Positions 10,304-23,008 of a stretch of DNA of 64,000 nucleotides are shown here, one piece after another (position 1 is the first letter of the stretch; every line of letters begins with the position of its first letter). Below the pieces are notes generated by a model. That model made no database searches, was not told the DNA's origin, and was given only the letters and a program-made list of their open reading frames with translations. The DNA is from Elysia chlorotica (Eukaryota > Mollusca > Gastropoda > Plakobranchidae). The translations under genes and the position numbers were made by a program. Location: NCBI GenBank assembly GCA_003991915.1, contig RQTK01001110.1, forward strand, positions 1-64,000, in the 5' to 3' direction.

Positions 10304-13300
10304 GGGCTGCTTTATATTTTTCTCAGGTTAAAACAGCCTTTCCCACTACCATCACCTAAATTTTCATGAAGAATAGATTTGAACCAGTTGTTATCTTATC
10401 GCACAACATTGCACTTTATGTGATATCACTGTTTAGGTGGTGCACTATCTATTAATAAATTTACAATCTTTATTTTTTAATGGTTATTAATACCAAACCA
10501 AGTAGGTTTTAACATACCATATTGTTTCTGCACAGATCTTCACAAATATTGAGACAGTACAGCTGTTTATGATTCTGGATATTACACAAAATTAATATTC
10601 TCAGGAAAACCATTGACCAAATCTAGCTTTGAGATAGAGTAATGTTGTCTCCAGGTACATCAAATAGTTAAAGTTGTGACCACAATAATTATTCTTCATT
10701 TTATTTATCAGTTTTTAAATTTGTACTGTGACCTTGCTTTTGCTGCCTAGCAACCTAACTTTTTACCTGCATTATATACCAGTGGCGGGACAAATGTTTT
10801 TTTGTTTCGTATGTAACAAAACTATAGGCCACAGTTATTATCATACTAAAATTCATTTAATTTTTGAATCATTCATTCATTGATGCAATTAAACTCCAAA
10901 ACTTCACCATTGTTTCTTATATTTGTAGGCTACTTGTAAGGCTATTGTGACTTAAGCATAAGTAACATAAACAGAATTTACAGTTGAGCTTGTTAATGCA
11001 TTTAGGGAATTATGCTACATGTTGTATGCTTAGTGATCAAGGAAGAGAAGTTTAAAACTAGGGAAGGGCGTAGGAGACTTGATAAGAGTAGTAGGTAGAA
11101 CAAAAGGTATCTAATTAGAAGGTTAAAGTTTCAATGAGAACCAAAATCAACTTATATCTTACTGGTGAGGTTGGTATCAGTATGTTTAATGTGATCCTGG
11201 TATCTTTGCTCTGTCTCAGAGTAAAAATGTAAAAAATTATCACGCATTCTTGGAAAAGATCTGTCAAGTTGTTAACATTTCTTGTGAGGTTGTTTTTAAT
11301 TTTTTTAAGTGCATTGTAATTTGAAATTGTCTGTAAATGTGTGCTCACCATGTGTGTAGAATTGAATTAAATTTGTCAAAATACACAGGAATATTTTCAT
11401 AGATACATTTTTGGCACGCTATTCCCGGTTTATTTATTCTCTGTTCACAGTAAGTTAATGCATGGTCTGGAACAAAGCTAATTCAAAACAAACTTTGGTA
11501 TCAACACAAACAATAATGATTTATATATGCACCATTATGAAGGTTTTCTGGTTTAAATTCAGGTCAATTGAAAACAAAAAAAGTGTTGCTCGTAGATTCT
11601 GTTAGTCTAGAATACTGCTATACATAGGTGCTTCAGTGCAGATTCCACTTTCTATGATTTAAATTCTTGTATGGATTCCTTTGTCGCAAGGTGTATACAA
11701 TTCATGTAAGATATTCTAGCACTTAACAATGATTAGGAGTGTGGAACATCAATGCATTTTGGTTTGTATTCAGTGTCTGATAAGGCAACAGAGATCTAGG
11801 CTGCATGTTGTGTATAATTGCTATTGCACTTTCATTTGTGAGTATAACTCAGCAGCCTCAAAGATTAAGATATAAACTTCTAACTCCATGTTTAATTATT
11901 GTTATATATCCATGTGAATGATTTTCCCCCTCAAAGCACCTTCAAGTTAGACCAGAAGAGAGCAATCTCTGCCAAGTGATCAATCACCCATTTTCATCAT
12001 CAATAAAGTAGTTTTCATGTTAATTCCTGGGCTTAGACTACATTCACTTTCTAGTATCAGTTCATTTGCTTACATGCGGAGTTATAGGTTTGAGAAAGGC
12101 CCCATTATTGAGTGTACCTTTTAACAATCACCTCATGATTTTCCTCTGATGATGGTTCCCTTTCTGTTTGGAATTCTCTGTATGCTTTCTTTAAAAACTG
12201 TATGAGATTGTTGTTTTTTTCCTTTTGGGGAAAAATTAATACTATATGTATTGAATGATGCGAGTTCAAATGAAACCTTTTAACCTGTACGGTGTGTACC
12301 GCAGTTTTATGTTTTCATCATTTAAAAAAAAAAATGTTTTTCTTTTAAAAGTTCATAGTTTTTTATATCCTCCTTAACCATTAAATTTTAAAAATAATTT
12401 ATAGTTACTAGGGCCTATGGTTTTAATGTACATAAAGTCATCAACAGTTTTCTTCTCCATTCAGTAGAGAAGAAGTGACGCTTGGTCACTTTAACATTCC
12501 CAGTATAAACATGTATTACCAAGAATTCTTTGATAAATATGTAGATGAAAAATATAAGTTACAGATCATACAATATCACCACTAACTCTACTACTGCATA
12601 CTGAATTCAATGAGATATAAAAAAAAATAAGTTTGGCTCACCGAAAAACAATTTTGAATGACACTCATGAACAATTTCTTATGATTCATTTCATGACAGG
12701 ACCTTTTTCATTTAAAATGATTCCCTCTATGTGGCTTATGCCTCAATATTTGTTTATTCTAGCATGATAAAAAAGAACTGAATGAGTGCTTAGGCTTGTG
12801 ATATTACAATGTGTGTGAGTTCCACAGATTTATTTCCAGAGATAGTCAAGTTGGCCTTTGCTGTCAAACACAAAAAGATGAGAAGAAAGACATGTCAAAC
12901 AATAACATAAATAGGGAATTTTTCAGGTAAACATGATAACTCTAGCTGTTTGTTGAGTATACAGTTGCAAGAAAAATGATGTGAAGAAAATCAAAGGATG
13001 TAAATGAACTGGGCCCATCTTGTTGAATGAAAGCTTTGGTTTGAGTCAAATTTCATTTACCACTCTTGATGTATGAAGCAAACAAAACTCATAATATGTT
13101 AAAGGTTTTTATTCAGAACAAATATTGGACATTTTAAGTTATTGCCTAAACTTTTTATCAATTTTGTGTATCTCCTTGTAATTTTCAAACAGTTGCAGAT
13201 TACTTTATTGGCATAGCCTGGAAATAGTCAGCCTGAACAACACCCTAGGAATGTTTGTTCATTTTTCTCCTTCTTTTAAGTTTTATTGCTTTTTAAGGCA

Positions 13301-15160
13301 GTCTTAATTTTTCATACAACTTAAAAATTCAATATATTATACTGTATAAAGATCATTCTCTTACTTTTACAGCTTCAAGTTCAAGGCCACAACTCTGAAG
13401 AGCGCCTGCCATATGTCCTTACCATGCAATATAACAAATATATTTATAATTATACATCCCTATAATCTGCATCTGGTCATTTTCTAATCTCACACTCATT
13501 GTACATGTAAATATATTATTATACAATTGCAATAACTTCTATGATTTTTACTATGTGTTTTATTTACTTTTAGCGCAAAATTGTTGATGCCTAATTTATT
13601 TGTGAAAAGATTCTTTTATTGATAGGATACCTTGTTAATGTAAATATACCACATGCAAATCTCAATGATTTTCAACGCTATCTCTTTGTAGTAGACGCAT
13701 AATGTTATTTTATACCTAAGATTAGACTGTATTTAGCAGACCTTGTAGCTCAATAATATTCAGATCTAAAGACTCCCATAAACCACCATTTATTACACCT
13801 ATTTTTCATTCCTGTACAATTAGATGAGTGTTCCAGTTTTCGGGCAGAGCCCTATACATCTACTAAGACAATATAGGTTTTGAGATTGAACCTTGGTGAA
13901 AAACTGAGGGGACTAAAACCCTACCCAACCAGCCATATTTTCCAATATGTATACAAATGCCTATATAATTATGTATACTGTAGTTAGTATCAGATTCAAT
14001 TGTTAGACCAGATTAGCAAGACTAACTGCTGGAAAAAGTTGAGATTTCGAAACTATTTCAAAACTATAAGTTCTAATGTTCCATATTCACACTTTTAATC
14101 ATTAATTGATAAAGTTACACTATCTTGCTGTTTTTACAAGCCCAGTCTACAACGAGTGGAGATCTCAGAGCTTAAACATTTTCACTGACTTGTCCATTTA
14201 AAATTTTTTAAGATGTCAAATAAGAACAAAGATCAATGAAAATAAAATCTTTACTGAACGATATTTTGTCTCTGTTCTCAATGAAGCTTCACTTGTGAAA
14301 TTTACTTAATGTTGATTATGCGAATGTAATGTGGATGAAGTAAAAAATTACATAAAATTTCTAATTTTATTTTATACATTTATAACTATCTCAGTATCCA
14401 ATTTGTCAATAGAACCATTTGGACTTTAACAAAATAACTGACAAGCATGCGGTGGAAAATGCTGATAGCCTTGAGTTTGATCATAGTGCCAGTAAACCTG
14501 CAACTAGTCGTTCTCAAGAAAAGCCTACACAATTTAGTCCGTCCCATGTAATTCACGTTTTGATTGGGTATTAAAATAACTTGAGAATGACTGAAGTTTG
14601 AAGCCATTTTCGAGTGTGACATCTCCCTGGGTTTTACTGGAAACAAATGTCTTTAGGTTTGACTATCGAAATGCTTTATGTGTTGCAAGATATTTTTTAT
14701 CTCACAGTTTTACACTGAATATGGGCTGTACAGTATCATCTAGAAAAGTCAGATGTTACACGATACATGAAATTTCCTATTAGTCGTAGAGAGGTTCATG
14801 CATGCTGTAAATACTGAGGCATGATTTCAAACTTATATATAGACTGCTCTAACGAGAATCAGAAGCATAAACACTGTAGCTATTTTGTGCATTCAAGGGG
14901 GACATCTAGTGAGAGTACTGACACAGAACATATAGGCAAAGACTTGCAGATATTTTTGGATCTTGGATTTTATTACATTTTGAATTATTGGAAATTAAAA
15001 TTCTTTTCTCAGGGTGTATTATATTATAAGCATAACCCTAGCATTTCTGTAGGAAGAGAATTTTTTAGATCAAATCATAACAGATTTCTATCTCTGACTG
15101 TGCAGCTTCCAAACATAGCTTGAACCACTAAGGTCAGGAGTATTGCTCTTTTCGGGTATT
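10304..15160. other. Long AT-rich intergenic region
   Basis: About 4.9 kb without a frame, exon pair or RNA gene I can support. Short open frames at 11115-11351, 14386-14646 and 14821-15123 resemble no known family and lack coding-like GC content. Only scattered A/T runs are seen. Confidence 0.5.
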
Positions 15161-15165
15161 GAGTA

Positions 15166-15745
15166 ATGATGCAAGTAAGTCTTTGCCTATATGTTCAATC
15201 CGCTTACAAGAGAAAACAAAGGACTGAGACAGCCCTCCATAATGTAAACATCCACCGACTAAGGAAAGTCACAATTTTAGCTGTTATAGATGTTTTGGTC
15301 ACTTTTGACACTATCGGCCACACTATTCTTCTTGAACGCATCCGCATAACATAGATACAAGATACAAACTCCTTTTTTTTTTTTAAACAACTGAAAACAA
15401 ATGCTAGCTTAATCGACCTTAAATTTGCGGTTCCACAGGGATCTGTTCTCGGACCAATTCTGTTCTCAATGTACAACCATTAACTGATAATCTGATTAAA
15501 TATGAATTTAGTTACGACATAATTATACGCTGGTAACACTCAAATTTGTAAATGTTTCGATTCGACCAATACTGACTATGTAATAAATTCCTTAAATGCG
15601 TGTATTCGTCATGCGCCAACAAATTAAAGCTTAATGAATGCAAAACAGAAATCATGGTCGTTGGGGCACCCGCTAAACTACATAAAGTAAATATCGCCGA
15701 AGTAAAAATTTGTGATCGAAAGTTACCAGCTTGTCTGTAAAGAAA
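15166..15745 (+). mobile_element. Degraded LINE reverse transcriptase, + orientation
   Basis: Broken frames give, in order, a domain like D..AFDTI.H.ILL (near 15290-15345), VPQGSVLGPILFSMY (near 15430-15475), YAGNTQICKCFD (near 15528-15565) and NKLKLNECKTEIMVVG (near 15620-15665). These are successive RT motifs of a CR1/Jockey-like LINE. The catalytic YADD is changed to YAGN, and stops and frameshifts interrupt the frame. Confidence 0.85.
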
Positions 15746-15779
15746 AAAAAAACGACGTTTTTTGTTTTTTAATTCAAAT

Positions 15780-15840
15780 CTCACGACGGGCCTCCTGATC
15801 TGAAGACCAACGCTCTACCACATGAGCCAGTTCGACCCCC
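15780..15840 (-). mobile_element. tRNA-derived SINE fragment
   Basis: On the - strand it contains GGCTCATGTGGTAGAGCGTT, a clear tRNA A-box region, followed by TTGGTCTTCAGATCAGG. The B box is weak. A related copy is on the - strand at 59855-59930. It sits between two opposed LINE fragments. Confidence 0.65.
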
Positions 15841-15850
15841 AAGACAAAAC

Positions 15851-15982
15851 GTATTTTATAGTCAATATTGGTCGAATCAAAACATTTACAAATTTGAGTG
15901 TCATCAGCGTATAATTTATGTCGTAACTAAATTCATATTTAGTCAGATTACAGTTAATGGTTGTACATTGAGAACAGATCAG
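15851..15982 (-). mobile_element. LINE RT fragment, inverted relative to 15166-15745
   Basis: Its reverse complement matches 15440-15580 closely and encodes an intact YADDTQICKCFD catalytic motif, where the + copy has YAGN. It therefore comes from a separate or better-preserved copy of the same family and forms an inverted repeat with it. Confidence 0.85.
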
Positions 15983-15984
15983 AA

Positions 15985-16160
15985 AGTCCGCGGATCTAAT
16001 CCCATGATCGGTAGATGTATTCGCCCCCTGTAACTGGTTGGGTCAGTTTAATGTGACCGGCTGAAACAGGAGTCATGGTATCCCCGCCCTGTCTCGTCTG
16101 TGGCAGCACATGAAATTGTCCAATACAACTTGTTACCGAACATGTCGAAATTGATAAGAT
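15985..16160 (+). mobile_element. SINE-like body
   Basis: A degraded B-box (GCGGATCTAATCCC) is followed by a run resembling a dispersed SINE body, including TGGCAGCACATGAAATTG. Similar wording (GTGGAAGCACATAAAACTG) recurs near 63060-63085. Boundaries are approximate. Confidence 0.4.
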
Positions 16161-17971
16161 TCCGCTCATGGTGTTCCAAGTGTAAATGATTGGGGTTAGA
16201 CAATTCACTATTCAAGTCACTATTAAACTGACTTATATCAATGTTCTTTCAAACCGCTTTCAATAAGAATGCCTCTCTATTTAATTGAAAGCTATCTTTT
16301 CTAAAATAATTATTTGATGAAAAAGGAAGGTTCGAAACTGGTCGATACTTTTCGTTAGTACATTTTCATCAAGGTTTTTTTTCCCCTTTAAAATGGAACG
16401 AACGATTGCTCCTTTTAAAACGGCTCGGAACGGTTCCGAGTTCAAGAGACTCATAAAATTATGCTCCGTAGAGGGAGGGAGAGAATTCTTTTTGTCTCTC
16501 CGGGTTTCATTAACCAACGTCTCCCAGGGGGGTCCTATATGTGTGGGGGTACAGAAAAATCAGTCACATCTCGATTTTTTGACTTATAGAGATATATATA
16601 CATTTTCTGAAAGGCCATTCATTTCTGAACATTTTGGTGTTTACGGATTGAAAAAATTATGGCGTCATGTATAAAAGATGTTGTGAATGGTGAACGTATA
16701 TATATCAATAACATATCACTCTAAATAATAGTAGACAAACTTCGCAACTACTGAATAAGATTAAAAAATCAACGCGATATTTTTTTCAGACTTTTACGGG
16801 TGATCATAGATTTGGGCTACTAAGTTTAGTAAGAAACATATCGTTTTAATTTATTGGTACACAAAATCAATGGACATAAAAACTTTAATATGGTGATTGT
16901 TATTACCATATCCTTACCTCCCTTAGTCACTGTCACAATGCTTTACTTTCGATTTCTTGTTTTCGACGCTGATCTGCAGTTCTATTGTTTGGACACTTTA
17001 GGCTAGTGGACAACATTTTCCCTTACCAAAATTACAAATCCCATTCCAAAACGTTCTCTAGATTTCTGGATGTAATCTAGGTCTATATTCTAACCGTTAG
17101 ATCCCCCAACTTCAAAATACACATTGATCTAGATCTAGAAGTCTAAGACTAGATCTAGATCTAGATCTCTAGATCTAACCCATCTTTAGGCGCATAAATC
17201 TAAAATATAGATTCTAGATCTAGATTCTCTAGAGAGTCTTTTTCTTAGAGAATGAATATCATCTGTATATCTATAGATCTAGGCCTTTAAAAACAAGAGG
17301 AGCCTGAACATGTCAATGGTGCAGCAAATGCCATGCAATATGCTCAGATCATTGAACATATCACTATCATCAGGCCTATTCAATTTATTGGTAGGTTAAG
17401 TAGATCTAGAACCAAGTTTATTATGTAGATTATAAAATGGAATCTGCTTGTTAAATAAAGCGTGTAAAATCATATCTTTAGTTGTTTTATCGATTATTTT
17501 AGATCTTTTAATTAAAATTTAGTGGTTTTTCATACAGCAAAACTTGGACCAAAACACTAGTATAAGATCTAGATCTAGATCTAGTGCCTTACAAAGCCAA
17601 AATCGTGTATCTATAGTAACATTATATTTATATATAGAGAGAGCACATCTATATAGACACTCACATGACACATACTAAATTTTATCCTTTTTATTTTATA
17701 TGAAAATTTGAAACAATCATTATAATGGTGAAGACGCTTTACAAAATGGATTGATATTTATTCAGATTGGAACCCCTGCTGGCCCATGAATCTGATTGCT
17801 GTAATGGCAGATTAGCATAGTGCAAGAGTAACTTTCAGATGACTATAAAACAGGAAACATCAGATTTAGACCTAATTACTGAAATTTTAAAATAGGATCA
17901 GAGATAAATTTATGTTATAAAGGAGAAAGGGAATCAGAATGGACTGAGAAAATGGCTGATTTTGATTTCAG
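16161..17971. other. Region upstream of the C2H2-membrane gene
   Basis: No upstream coding exon was identified. The region contains clusters of the palindromic words AGATCT and TCTAGA (17127-17240 and 17560-17585). A first exon or promoter of the gene that follows may lie here or further left. Confidence 0.4.
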
Positions 17972-18058
17972 ATTTTTCTGAGCCTCTACTCGATGTCATC
18001 ACCAGAGAAAGTGTGTCAAAGGGCCAAGTCCCGAGTGGTAGCCAAAGTGGTCAGAGAG
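17972..18058 (+). CDS. C2H2-membrane gene, exon 1 (first found)
   Basis: Acceptor TTTGATTTCAG and donor AGAG|GTAAAT, phase 0. The chosen frame gives MSSPEKVCQRAKSRVV. The other open frame would not join the next exon sensibly. The start at 17993 is uncertain. Confidence 0.65.
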
Positions 18059-21000
18059 GTAAATGGTACATGCTTATTCTAATTTTGCTTTCATATTGTT
18101 CAAATCTGTTTCAGATTTTTTTTTCTTTTGGATTAAATTTTTAATTGAAAAAGAAACAAAAAAAAAACCCAACAAACTTTTGATTTGGTGAGAATTTATT
18201 TACTTTACTGTGGTAGTATAAGATGGTAGTGGTATATTATAGAGGAATAGAAAAAAATGTATAATTGTAAATCAGACTGTTAAACTTAGGCGTTGAGTAG
18301 TTAAAGCGCGTCCCTATTTTTTAGGCCAATTTGTTGAATATCATTCACATAGACTTGGATGCACTTTTGTTGGCGCCCATCTGTCTCAGAAGACAATTGA
18401 GCATTGCGCCTAGAAGTTAAAATCAGTTTGTGTCTGAACAGGCCAATTTTGGAGATAATAATTATAATTAATATAACAATAATAATGATACTATATTGCA
18501 TTTATATAGCGCACTTCCATGAACAATCATGCTCAATGCGCTTAACAATTTTCATTAAATCACATTTACAAAAGAAGAATAATCATATAATGTTGACACA
18601 ATACAATATTACATTCAAAAGCCACAAGGAATCATTAGAGGTATTTACAACTTTCACCTGTTCAATTTCAATTGTCAAAAAGGTAGAAATTTAGCATGCG
18701 TCTGAAAATTTCCAAGGAAGGTGCTTCTCTAGATATGGAGGTCCTGTTACAGTTTTGACAGTGGAGTATGGCGTCAGCCTCTGCTGGTACTGTAGCTAAC
18801 GCTGCCCTCTGGCCTTAGACACACTTTGTTGTCAACATTAAGTTAGAAAATAATGAATTCAATAGAGATCTTTTGTAAAGATGCAATAATTTAACTTTAT
18901 TTTGAAACCTTTCTGAGGCCAGGGTTAACAATACAACTCAAGAATGTCTAGATTTAAATCAATACTTGACAATATATCTAGATGTATAATCGATCCAAAC
19001 AACGGCAAAATAACAGCGTTCACTGCGGCATGATGTTAAATAACACTAAGCATAAACGGTAAGCACAAAGTATAAACATTTTAAACCACATATCATTCTA
19101 TGTCGTGCTCCGCTCTTATGTACGCAAGACACTGATCTAAAAATCTTTCGATCCTTCTACCTTATTCAGAGGTTTTTTAGAAAAATCCAGATTTATTAAC
19201 AGCAATCACCCTCTCTCTTCTAAGCCTACACCAACTCCGGGCTTATACTCAAACTTTCTAGAAACTGACTCCGTCGCCGCAAACAGTTGGTTTGGTGAAC
19301 ACTACTCACTGCCTGTCTGCATCGCAGCATAGTCAATAAATATTACTGGCTTATTAGTCTTAATGATTTAATTGTGCTGCGAAGTGACAAGTTGACTCCA
19401 ACATATTTTTAAAAATTTTGTTGTTAAAAATCGTAAAAAAAAATAAATAATTAAGTGCTGGATTTAACAGATATCATAGTGGCAAGCTTTTGATTAATGA
19501 AAAAAAAAGTGATTAAGATGTCCAGGAAGGTGAGAAAGGAGATGAGTTAATGGTGGAAGATTTAAAACCCAGTCATATTTTGTGAAATTCAATAGATTCA
19601 TATCTTAAAAAATTTAAGTCTTTGTACTTTTTTCTTTCTTCAGAAAATGTTTCCTGTGTTCAATGAATTGGGTGTCAAGCTGAATCCGTCGTGCCCGTTC
19701 TCCCTACAGAGAGATGTCTACGCCTTGCAGGAGGACCACAAGGTACAGGAAGGATCCAGTCGGTGGACCTGCAATTTCTGCGGCAAGTCGTTCATCTCAG
19801 AGTTCTTTCTGGACAGGCACTTTGAAAACAGGCACCCTGACTCCATACAGGTACTCTCAGTGTTCTTTTTGGTGTCTTTGGTTACACATAAAAAAAGTTA
19901 TGGATAAGAAAATTATCGTTTTCTCTCCATCACCTCTACCCCCTTAAAAAATCCCTTGAAATTTAAGATAACTTACCAGGGTACTTAAAATGATAAAAAT
20001 ATTAAAGTAAAGAGAAGTGCTAAATGACTGCATGAATATACATACATCATAAAATACTTAACTTAGGATTAGGATATAAGAAAAAATAGAGGCAGGGAAA
20101 CAAAATGCTCTTAAAAAATTTAGACCAATTGATTTTTTTTCTTGCCTCTCATTCAAGTCATTTTCAGTTTTTATTATAAAACTTTTACATGTGCCAAAGT
20201 TACTTTCTAAAAGTTTGATTGTACTTGTAGAAAGTGAAAAAATGTAGATGTTTTGAAATTAAGAATATGCTCTTTTTAGTGCTCGTGGAATTTTGAAAGA
20301 GCTTAATATGTAATAGTAATACAATCTCCTCTGATACCTTGGTGCAATTTTTCATTTCTGGAAATTGCAGAAAAAACAAGTCTGAGTGACTAAAACTTAT
20401 TTTAACTATTGATTATTAACAAAATTGTTTTTGTACCAGACTGGAGACATCGTGTGCCTGGCTGATGCCTGTGATGTGTTCCGCTGTGACATCATCTCCG
20501 GCGTGGCTCAGCCCGACTATTGGGACATTGCCCTTTGCTTGGAATCAGACATGCAAGAACTCTTGACCCAGTGCCAGGTAGGCTGCAACAAGGGAATCCA
20601 AACTTTCAAGGAGTTGATAGAGTCTAGTAAACTTTTTAAAAATTATTTCTTATTAAATTGAACCAATTAGTTCATCTATCCTCTGTCAATTTTGCCAAGC
20701 CAGTCGTCAAATTTCGTCACATTTTGTCAGGTTATGGAAAGTCAGCTGATTGTGGTATTATTTAGTACAATGGGCAAAACAAGTGAATAGAAATATAACA
20801 AATATCCAAAAATGCTTTAGAAAAGGCTACCAAAGCTGTTAGGTAAGGTAAGACATTTTGAGGGCTGCTAAGGATTTTGGGGTTCCTAGAAAAACACTTG
20901 CTGATCATGTTTCAGGAAAGTGTAGACTGGATAGGAGAGCGGGAAGGGATTGCAACATTCCAACGGAAATAGAAAATGTTATTGTGGATTAAGTTAGTAG

Positions 21001-23008
21001 GGTAGGGAAGTCAGGCTTTCCAATAAGAAAAAAACAATACAAAAAGAAAAAAAAAAAAAATGAAAAAAAGACTATGAGTATGAACGCAAAAAGCATATGT
21101 GGTTGCAAAGTTACTTGATTGTGGTGGCGGATTTTTCTGAATGTTGGTGGTTGTAAAACAGGACCTAAAATACACACGAAACTATGTTTAAAGTAACCAG
21201 TCATATGTCATTCTTTGAGGAGAAAGCAAATTGAGGTCATAGTCTGTTTCCTTCGATAATACAGAGCATGAACATTGCAAAAAGCAGGCAACCGTTTATT
21301 GAATATACAATGTGGGGAAAAAACCTGACAATACCTTATGTACCTACACAACAAAATTTTGTTTTTAACCCTTTAAAGTCATCAACTGTGCCCTCTTTGG
21401 TTTCAGACTCTTGTAGAAGCTTGCATCCCTTCCGAATTAACCAAGAACGAAACTGATACCTTGAAAGGTTTGTGAAATATTCAATACTATATATAAAAAC
21501 ATTATTTAAAAAACTTTCAAATTTTATTTCATTTCTGCATCAAGAAGCGTATATTTTCTCTACGCCTTATTTATACAGAGGTAGATTGTCTAAGATGCCA
21601 TGGTTTCAGATAATCAATGAGATGATACAAGGGCCTAGCACAGTAGCAGTGAGCAATTTTATCTTGAATAAACAATTTCATTCCTAAGCCTTTCTTGATA
21701 TATCTTACCCCTTAATGCCAAGGGTCTGTGTAGGATTTTTTTGAGGAAATCAGTCATTTCACAAATATGTTGCTTACATTTTTTTCTTCTGTAATGTGTA
21801 CTATTTAGCTGCAGTCAATTTTATAGTCCAGATTTTCTTAGGAAATACTTAAATATTGAGATTTATTCAGAGCATATATATACTGAGAACGTCATGGCAA
21901 CTAGATGATGCACAAAATATATTTTGGTCAAGTCTTTAATTAGATGTTTTAATCTTTTCAGGTCACATGGAGAGCAGTGTCTGCAGCTTTTTAACATGCA
22001 AAAAATATTGGGATCGTCCCTTTGAAGAGGTAAAGCTATAAAATTTTGCTACACTGAAAAAGTATTCATAGCCATAGAATATAAAGCTTAGTTAAAAATT
22101 CACTAGGAGTGATTTCATCGGAAAATTGTTAAAAAATCGGAAAATTGTTTAAAAATACGAGAGAACCAGGCATATAATTTTTTTTCTCAATTTGCTCTAG
22201 GTGTTGATCCACTCTGGGTTAATGAGGTGCCAGCATTTGGAATAAGATCAATATTTTGATTTCAAAGACATTGAATGCTTTAAAAAAAAGATAAAGCTCC
22301 ATAGACAACAACATTCATTTGATCCATCTTGTTTGCAGGATTACAACTCTCATACGGCTCTGTATGTTGTTCTCACCACTATGACGATCTTTGGAATAAT
22401 AATCTACAATTTTGTGTTCTATAATTACTTTTTGTGAGTATCTTTAGAATATTTTATATAACAAAGCATTTAGTTATGACAATATTTTAGCATTCACTTA
22501 TTGTAAGGCTGAATACTAGTTTCATGTCTCAGTGTTTGAAAAATTGCTATATTGTCTTGTGCCTTACCAGTACATGATTTGGCTGTTTAACTCATGGAAT
22601 ATTTTCTACAATATCATTCAATTATGAGCATTGAAAAGTTCTCTAAAAAGGTATAATTTAAGGGTTAAAACTAAAATAGAGGTAATATATTCTGTCAGTT
22701 TGTGAAAACCCTAAATGTTAACCTTTTGGTTTGAAGTAAGTAAAATTGCATAATCTATCTTGTTTTTCTGAACCTTTTTTTTTTTTTTAGAAAGGAACTT
22801 TGAGATAACCTGTCATGAACCTCATAAGTTTTTTTAATATCTTATTCAACTTTTCAGCTCTGACCTTGGAGAAGGCTATGATCTGACTCCCCGCACCAAA
22901 TATCGAATGAAAAAATACAAGAAGATGCCTGCATCTGGCGACAGTCTCAAAGTTTCACCACAGCCAGCTCGGCACAGGGGACAAAATATGGAGGGACACC
23001 CTCCCTGA
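17972..23008 (+). CDS. Single-C2H2, Cys-rich, single-pass membrane protein (7 exons)
   Basis: Exons 17972-18058, 19644-19850, 20440-20577, 21407-21467, 21962-22029, 22339-22433 and 22858-23008 join with matching phases. From the ATG at 17993 they give 261 residues. Visible in order: a basic stretch (RAKSRVVAKVVREK, 10-23), a C2H2 finger with C65, C68, H81 and H86, many further Cys (about 97-172), a hydrophobic span (about 187-211), and a basic cytosolic-type tail (TKYRMKKYKKM). The first exon is open upstream of the ATG (IFLSLYS), so it could instead continue from a signal-peptide exon I did not find. With a signal peptide the finger would face the lumen; without one it would be cytosolic. 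I do not recognise the family. It converges with WDR59. Confidence 0.85.
18285..18560 (-). mobile_element. Dispersed repeat with LINE/SINE-like 3' end, in intron 1
   Basis: On the - strand it reads AAGCGCATTGAGCATG, then GTGCGCTATATAAATGCA, then an ATT-rich tail. This combination (18470-18545) recurs at 3' ends of retroelements in many marine invertebrates. The left part (18300-18420) is repeat-like but not classified. Confidence 0.5.
18826..19345 (-). mobile_element. Solo-LTR-like repeat, copy 1
   Basis: The reverse complement aligns over about 500 bp with 48388-48885. Read on the - strand it has a TATA-like TACATAAGAG followed downstream by AATAAAGTTAAATTATT, the U3-R-U5 order of an LTR. 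No target duplication or internal retroviral genes are seen, so 'solo LTR' is inference. Confidence 0.65.
19644..19850 (+). CDS. C2H2-membrane gene, exon 2
   Basis: 69 codons, acceptor TTTCTTCAG and donor ACAG|GTACTC, phase 0. Holds the C2H2 finger (C-x2-C-x12-H-x4-H). Confidence 0.92.
20440..20577 (+). CDS. C2H2-membrane gene, exon 3
   Basis: 46 codons, acceptor TTGTACCAG and donor CCAG|GTAGGC, phase 0. Cys-rich (VCLADACDVFRCD). Confidence 0.9.
21407..21467 (+). CDS. C2H2-membrane gene, exon 4
   Basis: 61 bp, acceptor TTGGTTTCAG and donor AAAG|GTTTGT, ends in phase 1. Encodes TLVEACIPSELTKNETDTLK, which contains an N-glycosylation sequon (NET). Confidence 0.85.
21962..22029 (+). CDS. C2H2-membrane gene, exon 5
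   Basis: 68 bp, acceptor CTTTTCAG and donor AGAG|GTAAAG. Encodes HMESSVCSFLTCKKYWDR and a short acidic end. Confidence 0.87.
22339..22433 (+). CDS. C2H2-membrane gene, exon 6 (membrane span)
   Basis: 95 bp, acceptor GTTTGCAG and donor TTTTT|GTGAGT, ends in phase 2. Encodes the hydrophobic helix, including VVLTTMTIFGIIIYNFVF. Confidence 0.9.
22858..23008 (+). CDS. C2H2-membrane gene, terminal exon
   Basis: Acceptor CTTTTCAG and stop TGA at 23006-23008. Encodes a charged tail with a Lys/Tyr cluster just after the membrane span. Confidence 0.9.
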
